Of a stretch of 64,000 bases of DNA, positions 1 through 11,349 are shown one piece after another. The notes under the pieces were generated by a model. That model was not told the DNA's origin, made no database searches, and saw only the letters and a list, made by a program, of their open reading frames with translations. The stretch spans positions 1,178,001 to 1,242,000 of the forward strand of contig JAPEHQ010000008.1 of NCBI GenBank assembly GCA_027405735.1, written 5' to 3'. Position 1 is the stretch's first letter. Each line of letters opens with the position of its first letter. This DNA is from Mucor racemosus (taxonomy: Eukaryota; Mucoromycota; Mucoromycetes; Mucorales; Mucoraceae). Position numbers and translations under genes: made by a program.

Positions 1-51
1 ACTGTGTCATAATCTTAACCAAGGAATGCACCCAGATCTGTGGATGCAACA
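1..51 (+). repeat. 3' end of an LTR-like sequence (truncated by the window edge)
   Basis: Bases 1-51 resemble the last part of the solo LTR at 28845-29198: both hold a word close to AACCAAGGA and then end in GGATGCAACA or GGACGCAATA. After position 51 the sequence changes at once to the dynein-repeat unit also found at 4720 and 45735, so this looks like an LTR inserted into that repeat. The 5' part lies outside the window. Confidence 0.5.
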
Positions 52-440
52 ATATCAAACGCATCATTAGCCCGCCTTATGATAAATGTCAATCTAAAAT
101 CAGAAACATCCCATTGTCATTGTTGTAAGCTATGAAAAGTTTGATTTTTAATAATACAACAAAGACAAAATGATACTAATCGCATATGATGAGTACTCAA
201 CATCTAATTGAGTTTAATGAAGAATTCTTTTGAACCCTTTTGAAAATCCTGAAGCAAACACAACATCTTTGTCCTTTAATTTCTATCCATCAAAATGTTG
301 CAATTTTCTATTTTCACCACACAATAAATCAATGAATGCACCTTTTATTAACCTTGACCTCGTTTTACATTGAGTACCCGTTTTTTTACCAGTTGTATTT
401 TCTCTGATTCATTAATATTCAGTTATATTGAACGATAATG
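52..440 (+). repeat. Partial copy of repeat family A (flank of the dynein fragment)
   Basis: This stretch matches 4720-5110 and 45735-46105 with scattered substitutions, including the words AGCCCGCCTTATGA and GTAAGCTATGAAAAG. It begins inside the decayed dynein intermediate chain fragment and continues into the same AT-rich flank. No intact coding sequence is present. Confidence 0.7.
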
Positions 441-513
441 TATTAAATTACAATTTACTAGTAGTATACTGTTGGTAGTTTTTTGTCATTACTTTAAAAA
501 CTTGATCCTATTA

Positions 514-545
<32 letters not shown>

Positions 546-1094
546 CACTGATTATAATTGTCAAGCTGGTTGATTCATACAGTATATCATATTATTGTTT
601 CGCATTGGTAGAGATTATACAATTGATATTTGCATTTAACACTGGTGAATTGGAAAGTTGGTGTCTCTCTTTAGTTTGATGAATAATGCGTACTTTGGTT
701 TTCCCGTATAATTTATAATTCTAGGCGTTTCTACTCCTAAAAACTGGATATCCAAATGCAACTGCATCTGCTGAATATTACTTGAGTTTCTTACTGTGCG
801 TTGTAGCTCATGTTATAGTAACTCCTATTTTAGCAAATATTGCTTTAAATTCATCCATATTAGATTTTTGTGTTATACAGCTTAATATTAATGTACGAAC
901 GTTGAATTTTGTTTATATCTCCATCAAAAATTGACATTTTTTTAAGATAATGTCTACTACCAATTTCTGGAAAGCTCTACTATAACATCCAAAAAGAAAA
1001 AATACACCTTAATTTGCTGCATTTCCCAAATTAGTGAAGAAAAACTGACAAATACATGTTCACATGTATGGGGATTAAAATTGTAGACCAAAGG
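441..1094. other. AT-rich stretch without recognised gene; TTA microsatellite
   Basis: I see no gene here. A trinucleotide (TTA)n microsatellite lies at about 510-545. The rest is AT-rich with no similarity that I recognise to other parts of the window. Confidence 0.5.
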
Positions 1095-1195
1095 AGAGTG
1101 CCAAGCTTAACGGGTAGTGCATGCGCTACAAATTGAGTGCGATACACATATTCGTGAGTTCAAACCCGTCAAAGAGGTAGCCCTTTGGTATTAGG
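1095..1195 (+). repeat. Possible tRNA-derived SINE head or decayed tRNA
   Basis: AAGCTTAACGGGTAGTGC resembles a Pol III A box and D arm. About 50 nt downstream, GAGTTCAAACCC resembles a B box. The spacing fits a tRNA, but the arms do not fold into an intact cloverleaf. It could be a SINE head, a pseudo-tRNA or chance. Only one copy was seen in the window. Confidence 0.35.
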
Positions 1196-1324
1196 ATATG
1201 AATTTTGAAAGAGAATCTCCAATGACCTTGCTTCTCATCAAATATTATGATCCTCCTTTTTTTTTCTTAGTAAGTTTTGCATATGTCTAGCAAATTTTTT
1301 CCTTTTTCATTAATGCGTATGATA

Positions 1325-1372
1325 CGCATACTAGTAAATTTGGCTGGAAAAATCCGGCTCGACACCAATACT
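1325..1372 (-). repeat. Half copy of the 69-bp mini-element
   Basis: On the minus strand this reads as the first two thirds of the short element found complete at 3294-3362 and 41850-41918 (TATTGGTGTCGAGCC, then CCAGCCAAATTTACTAGTA). The far terminal repeat is missing. In its place is a short palindrome, ATGCGTATGATACGCAT, at about 1314-1330. Confidence 0.6.
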
Positions 1373-1375
1373 ACC

Positions 1376-1554
1376 AGCATCCATGGGTCATTATACATTC
1401 AGCCAGTTCGAGCAACAAGTTAATTATCTGCTGCTTACACCTACTAAGATTAGCAAGCCCATCAGCTCTTCTCAAAGGATATAATTTCAAATGACCTCCC
1501 GTTGCAATGGCAGGTACTTCTAGCGCTGATCCGTAGAATTGCAAAAGGTTTAGC
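1376..1554 (+). pseudogene. Decayed copy of the 52-codon relic ORF at 60015
   Basis: From the ATG near 1382 the frame reads MGHYTFSQFEQQVNYLL and then TPTKISK, close to the ORF at 60015-60173 (MGHCTFGKFEQQVDYLL, TPTKIDK). After about 30 codons the frame is lost. Differences between the two copies fall partly at third positions, so the ancestor was probably coding. I do not recognise the protein. Confidence 0.45.
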
Positions 1555-2460
1555 CTTGTCGTATATTTTCAGGTTTGATGAATAATACTTGAAAAAGAAT
1601 AAAATTAAAAGAGAATGAGTAGTGAATCAGTTCTTTAACTGTATAATAAAAACAAGATGTCGTTTATTTAGATAGAAAAGTATGGCCTTTTATATCGATT
1701 TGACATTGAAATCCTGAGATGTAATTTACGCCACTATTAACCCATTAGATCTATTTAATAATAATCTATGGTGGATTGAAATGGGTCGATCATAATTTAA
1801 CCATTCTTGCTGCAGAGCTTGTGAGTTGCTTTGTTTTAATGCTGCGCTAATTGTGCTTGGATGTTGATTTGATAGATACTTGATTGATTAACCGCTGAGG
1901 TGAAATAATATGGTGTCATAATTGAGGTCCAAGCGTTTTTGGTAATTACTGGATTAAACTTAGTACGCTATATGTTTCTTATATCTGATATCAAGACTTT
2001 GCGCTTCAATAAATGTCGTAATCAATAGATTGTAAGATGTATTGATACTGTAGAAGATGATAACATATGGTGCTTGGTGGCATACAACATAGTATATCAT
2101 TCATATTTTTGCCAATGGTCACTCTTCCAAAAAAAAAAAACAGCCGAACAATCCCCGGAAGCGGCCATCTAATAATATTTCCAAGCTTTAAATCTCTAGA
2201 AAAAATTACCGGACAACCCGGACGCTGTTGTTTAAATATCCCAAGCAGCTATAAGATGCAGATATCGGAATTTCATACAAAAATTAAGGTTCAACTGTAT
2301 TGCTGATAATTACGCAAAAGCTTATTTTAAGTAAAGCATAAACACAACCTATAAAATTATTAGTATAATAACGGATCTAACTTGAGAAGTATAAGATGAT
2401 ACAATACAACCGGATTCAAAAAAAGTCCATAAAATCACAAATTTAAAGTATTTATATATA
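1555..2460 (+). repeat. Dispersed repeat, unbroken copy
   Basis: 1555-2095 matches 25805-26330. 2096-2250 matches 28680-28840, and 2255-2460 matches 29204-29370. In the second locus the same repeat is split by 2.35 kb holding a Tc1 element and by a 354-bp solo LTR, so this copy shows the state before insertion. No intact ORF. Confidence 0.7.
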
Positions 2461-3293
2461 AAAACACTACGGCCGACCTGTGCTGCACAAGATGATTTTG
2501 TTGTGCCGAAGTAGGCTGCGCACTATAGCCTGATGAGTTGTTGCGCCCACTGAATAATGGCTAAAAAGATAACAAGGTGCACATGGGCACAACAAAAGAA
2601 ACTGCACACGAGCATAACGAAAAGCCTGTATGTGCAGAATTATAGATTCTGTCCGTGTGCATGACATTACCCCATGTGTTCATAATAGTAGAATTGCCCA
2701 TAAGCATATAATTAATCCCTATTTGTGCATAATAATAAAACCGGACCATGAGCATAATGGGCTAATCCTATGGGCACAAACTGGCTTGTACATGAGCAAC
2801 GTGCCGTTCTCAGAATTCCATTGCATTTTTTACTGGAATAATGGGGTTTTAAATTACATTTGCTTCTATTAATATAGATTATAGACAATAATACAATTCA
2901 ATACGTTGTTGATGTAGAATGTAGAGTAATACATGCAAAAGCCAATGTATTTACGATTATCATCATCATTTGTAAATATGTTTATAGCTATAATGTTTAC
3001 AGCAACAATGGTTTTTGCTTGGGCATAAACTTGAATAACACTTACTGCTTAAATTTACATGCAAACCAAATCTAAGGTTATAAATGTTATTTTATCACAC
3101 ATAAAATTTAAACAAATTAACCTTCATTAAACTTACTATTTTAGCTTACGACTGTCAGCTGTAAAAAGATTTGTTTTCAAGCATAGCTACGATCAAAACT
3201 GTGGTATTAGACAAGATATTAAACTTTTCTTTTTTTTCGTTTCTATATTATTTAAAATTTTATCATTTTCTGGAACATTTCGTGAGTTTGTAG

Positions 3294-3362
3294 TAGTATT
3301 GGTGTCGAGCCCGGTTTTGCCAGCCAAATTTAATAGAATAAGCTGGGCTCGACAACAACCCT
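3294..3362 (+). mobile_element. 69-bp MITE-like mini-element with 9-bp target duplication
   Basis: The sequence runs from TAGTATTGGTGTCGAGCC to GGGCTCGACAACAACCCT. Its ends are inverted repeats of about 18 bp with roughly 15 matches. AGTTTGTAG flanks it on both sides (3285-3293 and 3363-3371). The related family A copy near 44240 lacks the insertion. Nine-bp duplications are typical of Mutator-like elements, which suggests, but does not prove, that type. Confidence 0.65.
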
Positions 3363-4524
3363 AGTTTGTAGCTAGCTCTAGCTTTTGATTGAGTAGATAT
3401 AAATATCATTGCCTTCGATTTGATCTAGTAATCAAAATATACGCCCAACAATACAGCAGTAAATAATGGTATTTGATCTCAGAATGCGGTTAAATGAAAA
3501 TATCAGTCTCTAATATAGACTGCTACCTAGTACAATAAAAACATTAGGCCCTTATGTTAGCATGCGTATTCAGTTAAAGAAAAGAATACCAGCTTGATAG
3601 TCTAATATGCCTTATGAAACAGTGAATATCTTCTTGGAATAATATAAAAACAAAAAGAGAGAAGCAACACGCGTAGGAAAGGATTTTGAAGGTTTTACAT
3701 TATTTAGCGCAATTAAAACCCTGCTAAATTGCACTTTTCAGCCAATGTAAAAGCAGCATTACAGCGCCTGAACCATATATTAAACAAAATAGGCATTATC
3801 TGTTATCATAAAATCATACATCTTTCTACCAGAAAAACCGTCCATCATATCATAGATCCATTAAAAAATTGCAAAAGCGAACCCGTAGAGCGACACCGCA
3901 ATTGAGCAGCATAGTAGGATTGAACGACTAATTCTTTTATACTATGGTATATATCTAGGTTTTAAATAAAAATGCGTTTTTTTAAATTTTCTTATATTTA
4001 ACCATGTACGGTCTGAAAATTCAGACTTTTTAGCGGATATTTTCGGGGCTCATTTTACCCTTACCAACCCTCATGATTTAGATGCAAAAACAGAAAAATC
4101 AATTTTTGATTAAAGGATTTTCATATAATATTTTGCAAAAAAAATATTTGTTATTTTTTATTGAGCAAATAGAGAGCTAAATTTTGTATATGTGTATATT
4201 TTTTGTTTTTATAATTGGTAGTATAATTAACTCTAAATTTGCAAAAACAGAAAATAAAAATTAAAAAATGTTAAAATTGACGATCTGGACAAAAATAATT
4301 TTCTAAATTAATATTCCGCTTATAAGCCTTGTAAATCTTAAAAATAAGAGATTTTATAATACTTCAGAACTTTTTCAAGGATTTACAATGCTGTAATCGC
4401 TTGATTCAAGCTTATTACTGTAAACCTTTATACATGTTAATATTGTGTGGTAGTTTATTTGATAGTAATATAGTCTTATGTTATATTTATTGCGTTAGAG
4501 GTAATTTACATTGAGTTTTAGCCT

Positions 4525-4775
4525 TACCTCTCCAATATCATCACAAACATAAACATGGCCATCACTGAAACCTATTGCCGCCTTTTTACTCTTTTTATCC
4601 CAAGCCAATTTATTCAATAATGCTTTACCAGAACCAACTTAAGTTGTACTTACAAATGGTTTCTCGGTATTTGCATTCAAACTCCATAAACTAAATTGAC
4701 TGGTTCCATCTACAGTAGTAATATCAAACGTATCATTAGCCCGCCTTATGACAAATAATGTCAATCTAAAATCAG
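4525..4775 (-). pseudogene. Dynein intermediate chain WD-repeat fragment, broken (copy 1)
   Basis: The minus strand reads as the C-terminal WD region of cytoplasmic dynein intermediate chain: DGTSQFSLWSLNANTEK, an in-frame stop, then NKLAWDK and SDGHVYV. Family proteins have a Trp-Asn-Leu-Asn strand and a closing TyrAspValGly-type segment at the same places. It lacks the rest of the gene, and it sits inside a repeat, so it is a captured fragment. Copies at 45514-45774 and 47019-47163 have decayed differently. Confidence 0.65.
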
Positions 4776-5149
4776 GAACATCTCATTGTCATTGTTGTAA
4801 GCTATGAAAAGCTTGATTTTTAATAATGCAGCAATTAAATAAAAACCAAGATGATATTAATATAATAATAATAGCATATGGTGAGTATTTAACATCTAAG
4901 TAAGTTTGATGAAGTATGCTTTTAAACCCTTTTAAAAATCCTGGGGCAAACGCGACGTCTTGGTTCTGTAATTTCTATCCATCAAAATGCTGTAATTTCT
5001 CCTATTATACAATGAGTGCACCTTTTATCAACATTGACCTCGATGTACATTGGGTATCAGTTTTTTACCAGTTATATTTTTTCTGATTCATTAATATTCA
5101 GTGATATTGAACGATGATTTGTAGCACTGCCAAAAAAAAAAGAATGAAC

Positions 5150-5420
5150 ACTTCAAGAGTTTTCTGCATATCAAATCTGTCGGTTTTCGAGGATATTAAA
5201 CAGCCAATTTTGAAGCCAATTCTATTTCTAAGTCATATTAAAATGTAATTTTTATAAATAGTCTTTTAAACCAAGACCTAGAAGCTCTTGGTTCTTTCTT
5301 TTACCATTAGTTTTTCTAGTAATAAAGCTTACGTTCTCCATGATAAATGTTACTAGTCTTTATTATTATTCTTTCTTTAAATAAGATTGTATGTATCCAT
5401 AAACTCTCAAAATCATGCCA
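5150..5420 (+). repeat. Repeat segment with inverted copy at 24850-25085
   Basis: This part of the family A element matches the reverse complement of 24850-25085, including the words ATAAATAGTCTTTTAAACCAAGACC and ATGTATCCATAAACT in part. It has no coding content that I can see. Confidence 0.6.
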
Positions 5421-7139
5421 TTTAGTAGGAATGATTGCACTTAAATATGCTTTTTGAACCTATTAATGTAAATCAGAATAATTAGTACTTCCATTCAAAA
5501 GTAAGCTTTGCTTTATACATTTACATTCACTCATTCAATAAATGACATTTCATTTTTTATCCGTTATATCAATCAACTATCAACCAACTTCATCTTAATT
5601 TGATATATTTGACAATTAAATACCTAAATTACACTAGATCCACCAGTTATCATCGGCACAAAAAAATCTCGTACAGGTCGGCGAAGCATCACAATTCGGA
5701 TCTTTTTTTTTTTGTTTTCATAGTAGATCTGAGCACTCTCTCACATTCATGGATTTCTGCATGAACCGTATCTCTATCTGTTTAATTTAATTGAAATATA
5801 TTGAACGCCAAAATCGTACTTGATAAACCGCCTTACTTTATTGCGAGTCAATGCAACTAATTTGATGCTAGTTTAGTATCAGAAGTTGAACCAGATAAAT
5901 TTGATATTAGAAGATGACCCCTTTTAATAGTTTTGCATAACATAAATTAATAATGGACCATTATTATAGACACGCTAATAAAGTATGATGAGTTAAGTCT
6001 AATGGACAAAAAACGAGTCGATGTAGCAGTATAAACAAAACATTAAAATCAAATAAATATAGCAATTAAATGAGTAATACAGTAGATGATAAACCATGTA
6101 CTGTAGATTAGCAAAATTGAATTGCTTCAAGTGTTTTGAGCTGAATAGGCCTTTACTTTTGGCCTATAAAAATTGATTTATTAGTAAAATCAATTAACAA
6201 GTAATCATTGTGGTGTATCTTTGATAGTTGGTAGTGATATGCAAGGCAACGTCTCGGCTTCCTCTTCTTCGCTGTTGATCATTAAATAGAAACAAATATT
6301 TTTAGAAACTAAATATACTAACATATGAGTTTATTATTCATTCATTCATTCAAATCAAGTCAATAATGCTATACATACTTTTATAAAAACCAGTTTTTTG
6401 CAGGTAGATGTCGACTTTAGACCAAAAGAGCATTAATTATAACGTAGATGATGGAACAAAATGACTAAGTCTTGAATACTTTTTTTGTTGGAAAAAAATA
6501 TTATAACGCACCCTAACATTAACAGTTAATAATTCATTTCCAAATAAACAATAGGAAAAACATATATCTGTACCTGCTACTTGATTTTAGTTTATAAAAA
6601 ATATTGATATTTTTGTTGTAGTTTTAAGCATAAATAAAAGATCTGAGGAAAGAGTGGGAAAGAAAAAAGAAAAATAGTTCTAAATCAGTTGCTTTTGTAT
6701 GTTACAAACAGAAATTTGCAAAGACATAAATACTTTTAGTGTTTCCAGACAGGTTGTTGACGTTGTTCCCATTTGGTCCCCCTAAAGAAGAACATGGGTA
6801 GAACTCTTTCAAACCCCAAGTTTCAAATTAATATATCTCATTAATAAGGCAATTCTATTGAATCAGAGTAACTCACATCTGCCTTAAACCATTCGAATTA
6901 TCTTCGTTATTACTTATATTACGATTGATATACTTTAGTAAATTGATTATAAAACTTTGATCTCATTGCTCTGCTCATCTGGGTTGCCTGATCTGCATAA
7001 AATTTTTTATTCTGCCCATCTGTGCAGATCATTATGCCCATCATGGGAAACATAATACTTCAGCCGTATTGTATATTACAAACAATGTACTTTAAACTGG
7101 GCGATTATTAAATCCAACTTCTTTCAGGTCTGATGGTAT

Positions 7140-8260
7140 AACATTGTTAAAAAATTGGCTTAAAAGTGTTCTACAAATTAAGCACCAAAACCAAAATATT
7201 AATGTTTTGTATTCGCGTATCCACAAGATAGACACAACTGAAAGCTACTCAGCATTTTTTGTTTCAGAAAAAAATATTGATTTTCCGTTGAGATAATCAA
7301 AGAATAGTTCATATTACAGCTGAGGACCTATGGTAACTGAGTTTCAAAATCGATTTGTACAAATTGATCGAAAAATGATTCAAAAATCAAATTCGTTTAG
7401 TAACTTATGAGCTGCAAAGTAAGTTGAACTAGCTTATTAAATGTTTTTTATATAGTTTTGGATTCTTTATCCAGTGAAATAAAATATAAACAACTTTTGT
7501 TCACTAAATTTTGCGTAAAAAGCGATTAAACTTTTGGAGGTTTTTTGAAGATGCACATCACTTTTTATAAATATATTTTAAATACAAAAAATGAAAATGA
7601 TGCGCAGCAAAATTATCTATCGATATAATTATTGAAAAGTCTTCTAGATAAATTTTCCGTAAAGAAAATGAAATTTTTGTCATTTTTTTTTCAAAAATCA
7701 GAATTTGGGGATGAGGGTATACAGGGGAAAAACTGAAGCTGGAAACAAAGGTGTCTCTTTGTACACATTTTTGAGGTTATCTCCACGAAAAATTAATATT
7801 TTGAAAAGAACTAAATTGGATCCAATAGAGTTCAATGAGTTCTGCCATATTCATATATAAAAAAATACTGCTCAATATAACGGATATTTTGAAATCTACA
7901 ACAAAAATGCCAAAAAAAAAATGATATAAAGAAAAAAGTGCTTAGAATTTTTTTTATACTTTAATATGTTATAGAGAACTTCAAAACAAATAAGTTTTAT
8001 TATCAAAAGTTGTTGGTATAGCTTAATTTTTTGAAGAGATATGAAGGCTCAAAGCTTTTGTTTTAACAGTGAATAAGCAGTAAAAATCTGAAACATTAGC
8101 ATTAAAAAAATTGTATCAACCACTAGAGATGAGATATTTCTGGGAACATGTTTTTGGATGAAAATTGAGCATCTCAGGTATATTGGCATATAATTTTTTC
8201 TTGGCGTTATTTAGTAGAAACAAAAGTTAAGTAGGGGTGAAAAATAAGATCCATTTTTTT
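7140..8260 (-). repeat. Repeat family B, copy 1
   Basis: The reverse complement matches 40925-42110 and 58440-59560 along about 1.1 kb, including a shared word near GAAAATATCCTATTTTTTGC in the plus copies and TTGGCATATAATTTTTTC here. It has no intact ORF. It preserves the empty site (AGTTACCAT, read on the minus strand near 7330) of the mini-element found in the copy at 41850. The nature of the repeat is unknown. Confidence 0.65.
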
Positions 8261-8798
8261 AAGAAAGAAGCAGTGAATTTCACATAGTTTTGAGTCTTTT
8301 ATAAAATAAATTTAGAAATAGGTAGCATACTGCGACCAATGCATATCTATTTAGTAATATCTAAGATATATCATAAAAAATGTATAGTATGATATTAATT
8401 ATTAGAAAAAATCAGGTGCCCCGATCGTGAAGATTGAAAACTATTAAAACTAGATTTTTGAAAATTTAAATTTTATTAATGTACATACTTACTAAAAAAC
8501 TATCAAAATCCATTTTAACCTATTGAGTGTAACTTTTTCTGAAGTATCACAGTAAATCAATGGTTCGTGAATCGAGTTAAAACTTTTGATTTTAAGTTGT
8601 TGTAGACAGTAATTTTTAAAGCTGCTAATTTTCGATGAATTGCTATGCAAATTGACAAAAAGGCAGATTACAGTATTCATTTAACCGTTTATAACTTGAT
8701 TAAACAATGCATTATTTATTATATTAAATAAACGATCAACGTCTTTTACATACCAAAAGTTTATATTTTATATAGCTTACACAAAATTCTATAATAAT
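8261..8798. other. AT-rich spacer 3' of DNM1
   Basis: No gene is visible between the end of repeat family B and the DNM1 stop codon. Short ORFs here are AT-rich and show no family features. Confidence 0.5.
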
Positions 8799-11256
8799 TT
8801 ACATGGCTTCACTAATTAATGTAAATACATTTTTATAAATATCCAGCATAGCCTTGCATCTATCCCTTTCTGAGGCTATAGCTGGGTCCTCCTTTAATAA
8901 ATCATCGAATAAATCTTCACGATACAAGGAGGAGACCAGTCGGTTTTGTACAGTTTCTTTAGTGAAATTGACTAGCAAATGCATAATTGCTTTAGGAACT
9001 AAATCTTGAATTGATTTACGAACAATATTGAAATATGCTGTAATCAAATAACCTTTGATTATGGGGGAAAGAATTAGAGCCTGTATCTGTGTATATGTGA
9101 TATTCTTATTTTATATACACTTACGAATTAATTCGACTTCTTTATCATCTCTTTCAGTAATTTTGACTTTGATATCACCATTCATCTCTGTAGATAAAGC
9201 CGACATACTTTTTGAGAAATGTTGTTCTAAACCTTCATCGACAGACACAAGTTGTGATAGCCCAGTTGGCTTTGTATTATTACTAGTGTTGTTACCAAAG
9301 AAAAGGTTCAAGAATGAATCTTTAGGTGGTGTTGAAGTAGAAGTGGATGAGGAAATAGATGTAATTGACATGGAGCGAGCTGCTTTATTATGTACTTCTG
9401 CACCTGAACCAAGTAACATTTGTTGGCGAGCCTGTCTCTTTTTTTCTGCTTTTTCTTCCTCTTTGTGTCTCTTTTGCATTTCCAACATGGCACCAGAAGC
9501 TCCAGGGAAGTCAGGATGATTTGTGTTGATATAAGCACATTCAACATCAATCAGGCTTTGAATATATTCTGAAGAAGGGCTTAATCTTTCTTGAAGTAAA
9601 TCAGAAACTACTTCTACTAATTTTGTATGAAGTTTAGGAAATCGAGTAATTTCTTTATTACCGCAGGTGTGGCATATCTTTGATAGTTCCTCGTAGGCCA
9701 AATCTACACATCGTAAACTAGGTGCTTCCAGGAGTTTGATTTGAGGTCGTACCAATAAATCAAAAGCAATTTCAGGAACAAACAAAGAACAACGAGGACC
9801 CTTTGAATTTCTAATTGCTGTGCGAATATCATCATCTGTTAAATTGGTGCATGGGTAGATACCGTCAAGTGCATGACCGAAAATTGAATTGAATATGAAA
9901 TAGATGCGTGCTCCTCCAGATAATTCTTTTGTTGAAATCGAGGATGATGTACCGTCGATAGAAGATACAAATTCAGTTGAATACATGGTTAATAGTTTCA
10001 AAATAAGGGATCCCTGGATATAAATAGTTAGATTTTTTTGGTTTGACAGGCTACTTTTTCTCTAAATCATTGTCTTACACGATGGACTGAGCCAGTAAAT
10101 GCAGGATCTCCATATTGTGATAATTCATGCTGTGTTTGACCTATGAGTGAACTGGTCTTTGATCGAAGATCAGGCAACTTTTCTCGAATGTGATTAACGA
10201 GAATTTGGTGTAATTGTTTGCTTAAATAAACTGAACCACATCTTTGAGATATGCTTCTATAAGCAGGATGACTTTGAAAGAACAATTGTTCTGATTGAAT
10301 TGCATCTTGCATTGATTTGCTAGTAGTAATATCTTGTTGGCTCCGATTCACTACCCCAATAAAGCCCAATTTCAATGGAAATGATTTCCCTGTTAATACA
10401 TCTAATGCATTTGTACCAGTATCCATTAAATCTAATTTTGTTAATACACCCATTGTTCTCTTTCCTGTTGGATCTACTTGTTTAGCAAGCATCAGACTAT
10501 CGGAGTTGGCCAAATCAGCGTTTGCAGGGGTCACCGCTAAAATGATGCTATGTGAAGAAGACATGTTGGTATATAAATCGCTTTTCAATGATGCACAATG
10601 AATTACCTATTAACCTTTGAAATGTAATCAAACACTAATTTTCTAATTTGGATATCTATATCATGTGGTTGATCCCCTATAAAAATAATCTGGTATAAAT
10701 ATACATGATCAAATGCATATTTTTTGTATCAAATGTATGTATATACCTATTGGAAACTACGTTTTATCAATATATACAATCTAATTGAATACCATTTACA
10801 CACACACACGCACACACACAATCAATGTACCTTTGTAAGTCCCGGTAAGTCAATCAATGTTAGATTCAACACATTTTTTGAATATATTTTAAGATGTATA
10901 GGTGTTCTTGAGATTCCTTTGTTGTTTCCAGCAATACGATCAGTTTCATTGACAATTTCTTGTCGAACTTGATTGAAATCATATATTTTTTGGTTTGGTA
11001 AATGTAAAAACTCGGCATAATCGTCTTGGTTGCCATTTCTTATTGTAACAAGTTGTAATACTAATGGTCTTCTGGTAACAATGCCACTACCTCGAGGCAA
11101 GAAATCGCGTTGAACGATGTGTTCTAATACTGATGATTTTCCCGAACTTTGTTCGCCTACAGTAATAATTTGAGGTAAATCTAAACTTTCATTACCACCA
11201 ATTGTGATGAAAGCATCTTGGATTTTGTTGATTAATTCGATGCTATTATCCGACAT
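8799..11256 (-). CDS. DNM1: Dynamin-related GTPase Dnm1/Drp1 (mitochondrial and peroxisomal fission)
   Basis: Five exons can be joined in phase: 11256-10831, 10689-10607, 10547-10079, 10013-9125 and 9052-8799, giving 706 aa (yeast Dnm1 is 757). The N-terminal GTPase domain has the P loop GEQSSGKSS, the switch word TRRP, DLPG and TKLD. The middle domain and C-terminal GTPase effector domain follow. The phrases [29 protein letters not shown] and [10 protein letters not shown] match Dnm1/Drp1 rather than Vps1. The family self-assembles around mitochondria and peroxisomes and divides them using GTP. The start ([12 protein letters not shown]) sits where dynamins begin; an in-frame upstream codon was not used. 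Intron 1 holds a CA/TG microsatellite. The exon 2 acceptor was chosen by phase and gives four residues between LTK and GDQP where relatives have three. VPS28 lies 93 bp upstream on the same strand. Confidence 0.93.
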
Positions 11257-11349
11257 GTTATATATTTTATGTAAGAAACAACAAGAAAAAAAGAACAATA
11301 ATTAATTTTTTTATTATTATTTTCCCCCACAAAATTTGGTATTTTAAAA

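Larger units (their letters stand above)
2465..7071 (+). mobile_element. Family A element, copy 1: non-autonomous, CACTA-like termini
   Basis: The left end starts CACTACGGCCGA. The right end read on the other strand starts CAATACGGCTGA, matching at 10 of 12 positions. Near both ends there are clusters of a motif like TGGGCACAA or GGGCATAAT in both orientations (2575-2790 and 6975-7055), as expected of subterminal transposase-binding repeats. Segments recur at 42575-43440, 43453-46175 and 46181-48660. No transposase ORF is present. It carries a decayed dynein fragment (4525-4775). The superfamily is an inference; no target site duplication was clear. Confidence 0.5.

Noticed and set aside
2067..2872. 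Overlapping ORFs of 64-80 codons
   Set aside because: They fall in dispersed repeats and are not conserved between copies.
10795..10820. CA repeat as a regulatory element
   Set aside because: It is a simple microsatellite inside the first DNM1 intron; no evidence of function.
8799..11256. Assignment of the dynamin as Vps1
   Set aside because: The middle-domain and effector-domain phrases match Dnm1/Drp1 ([16 protein letters not shown]), not Vps1.
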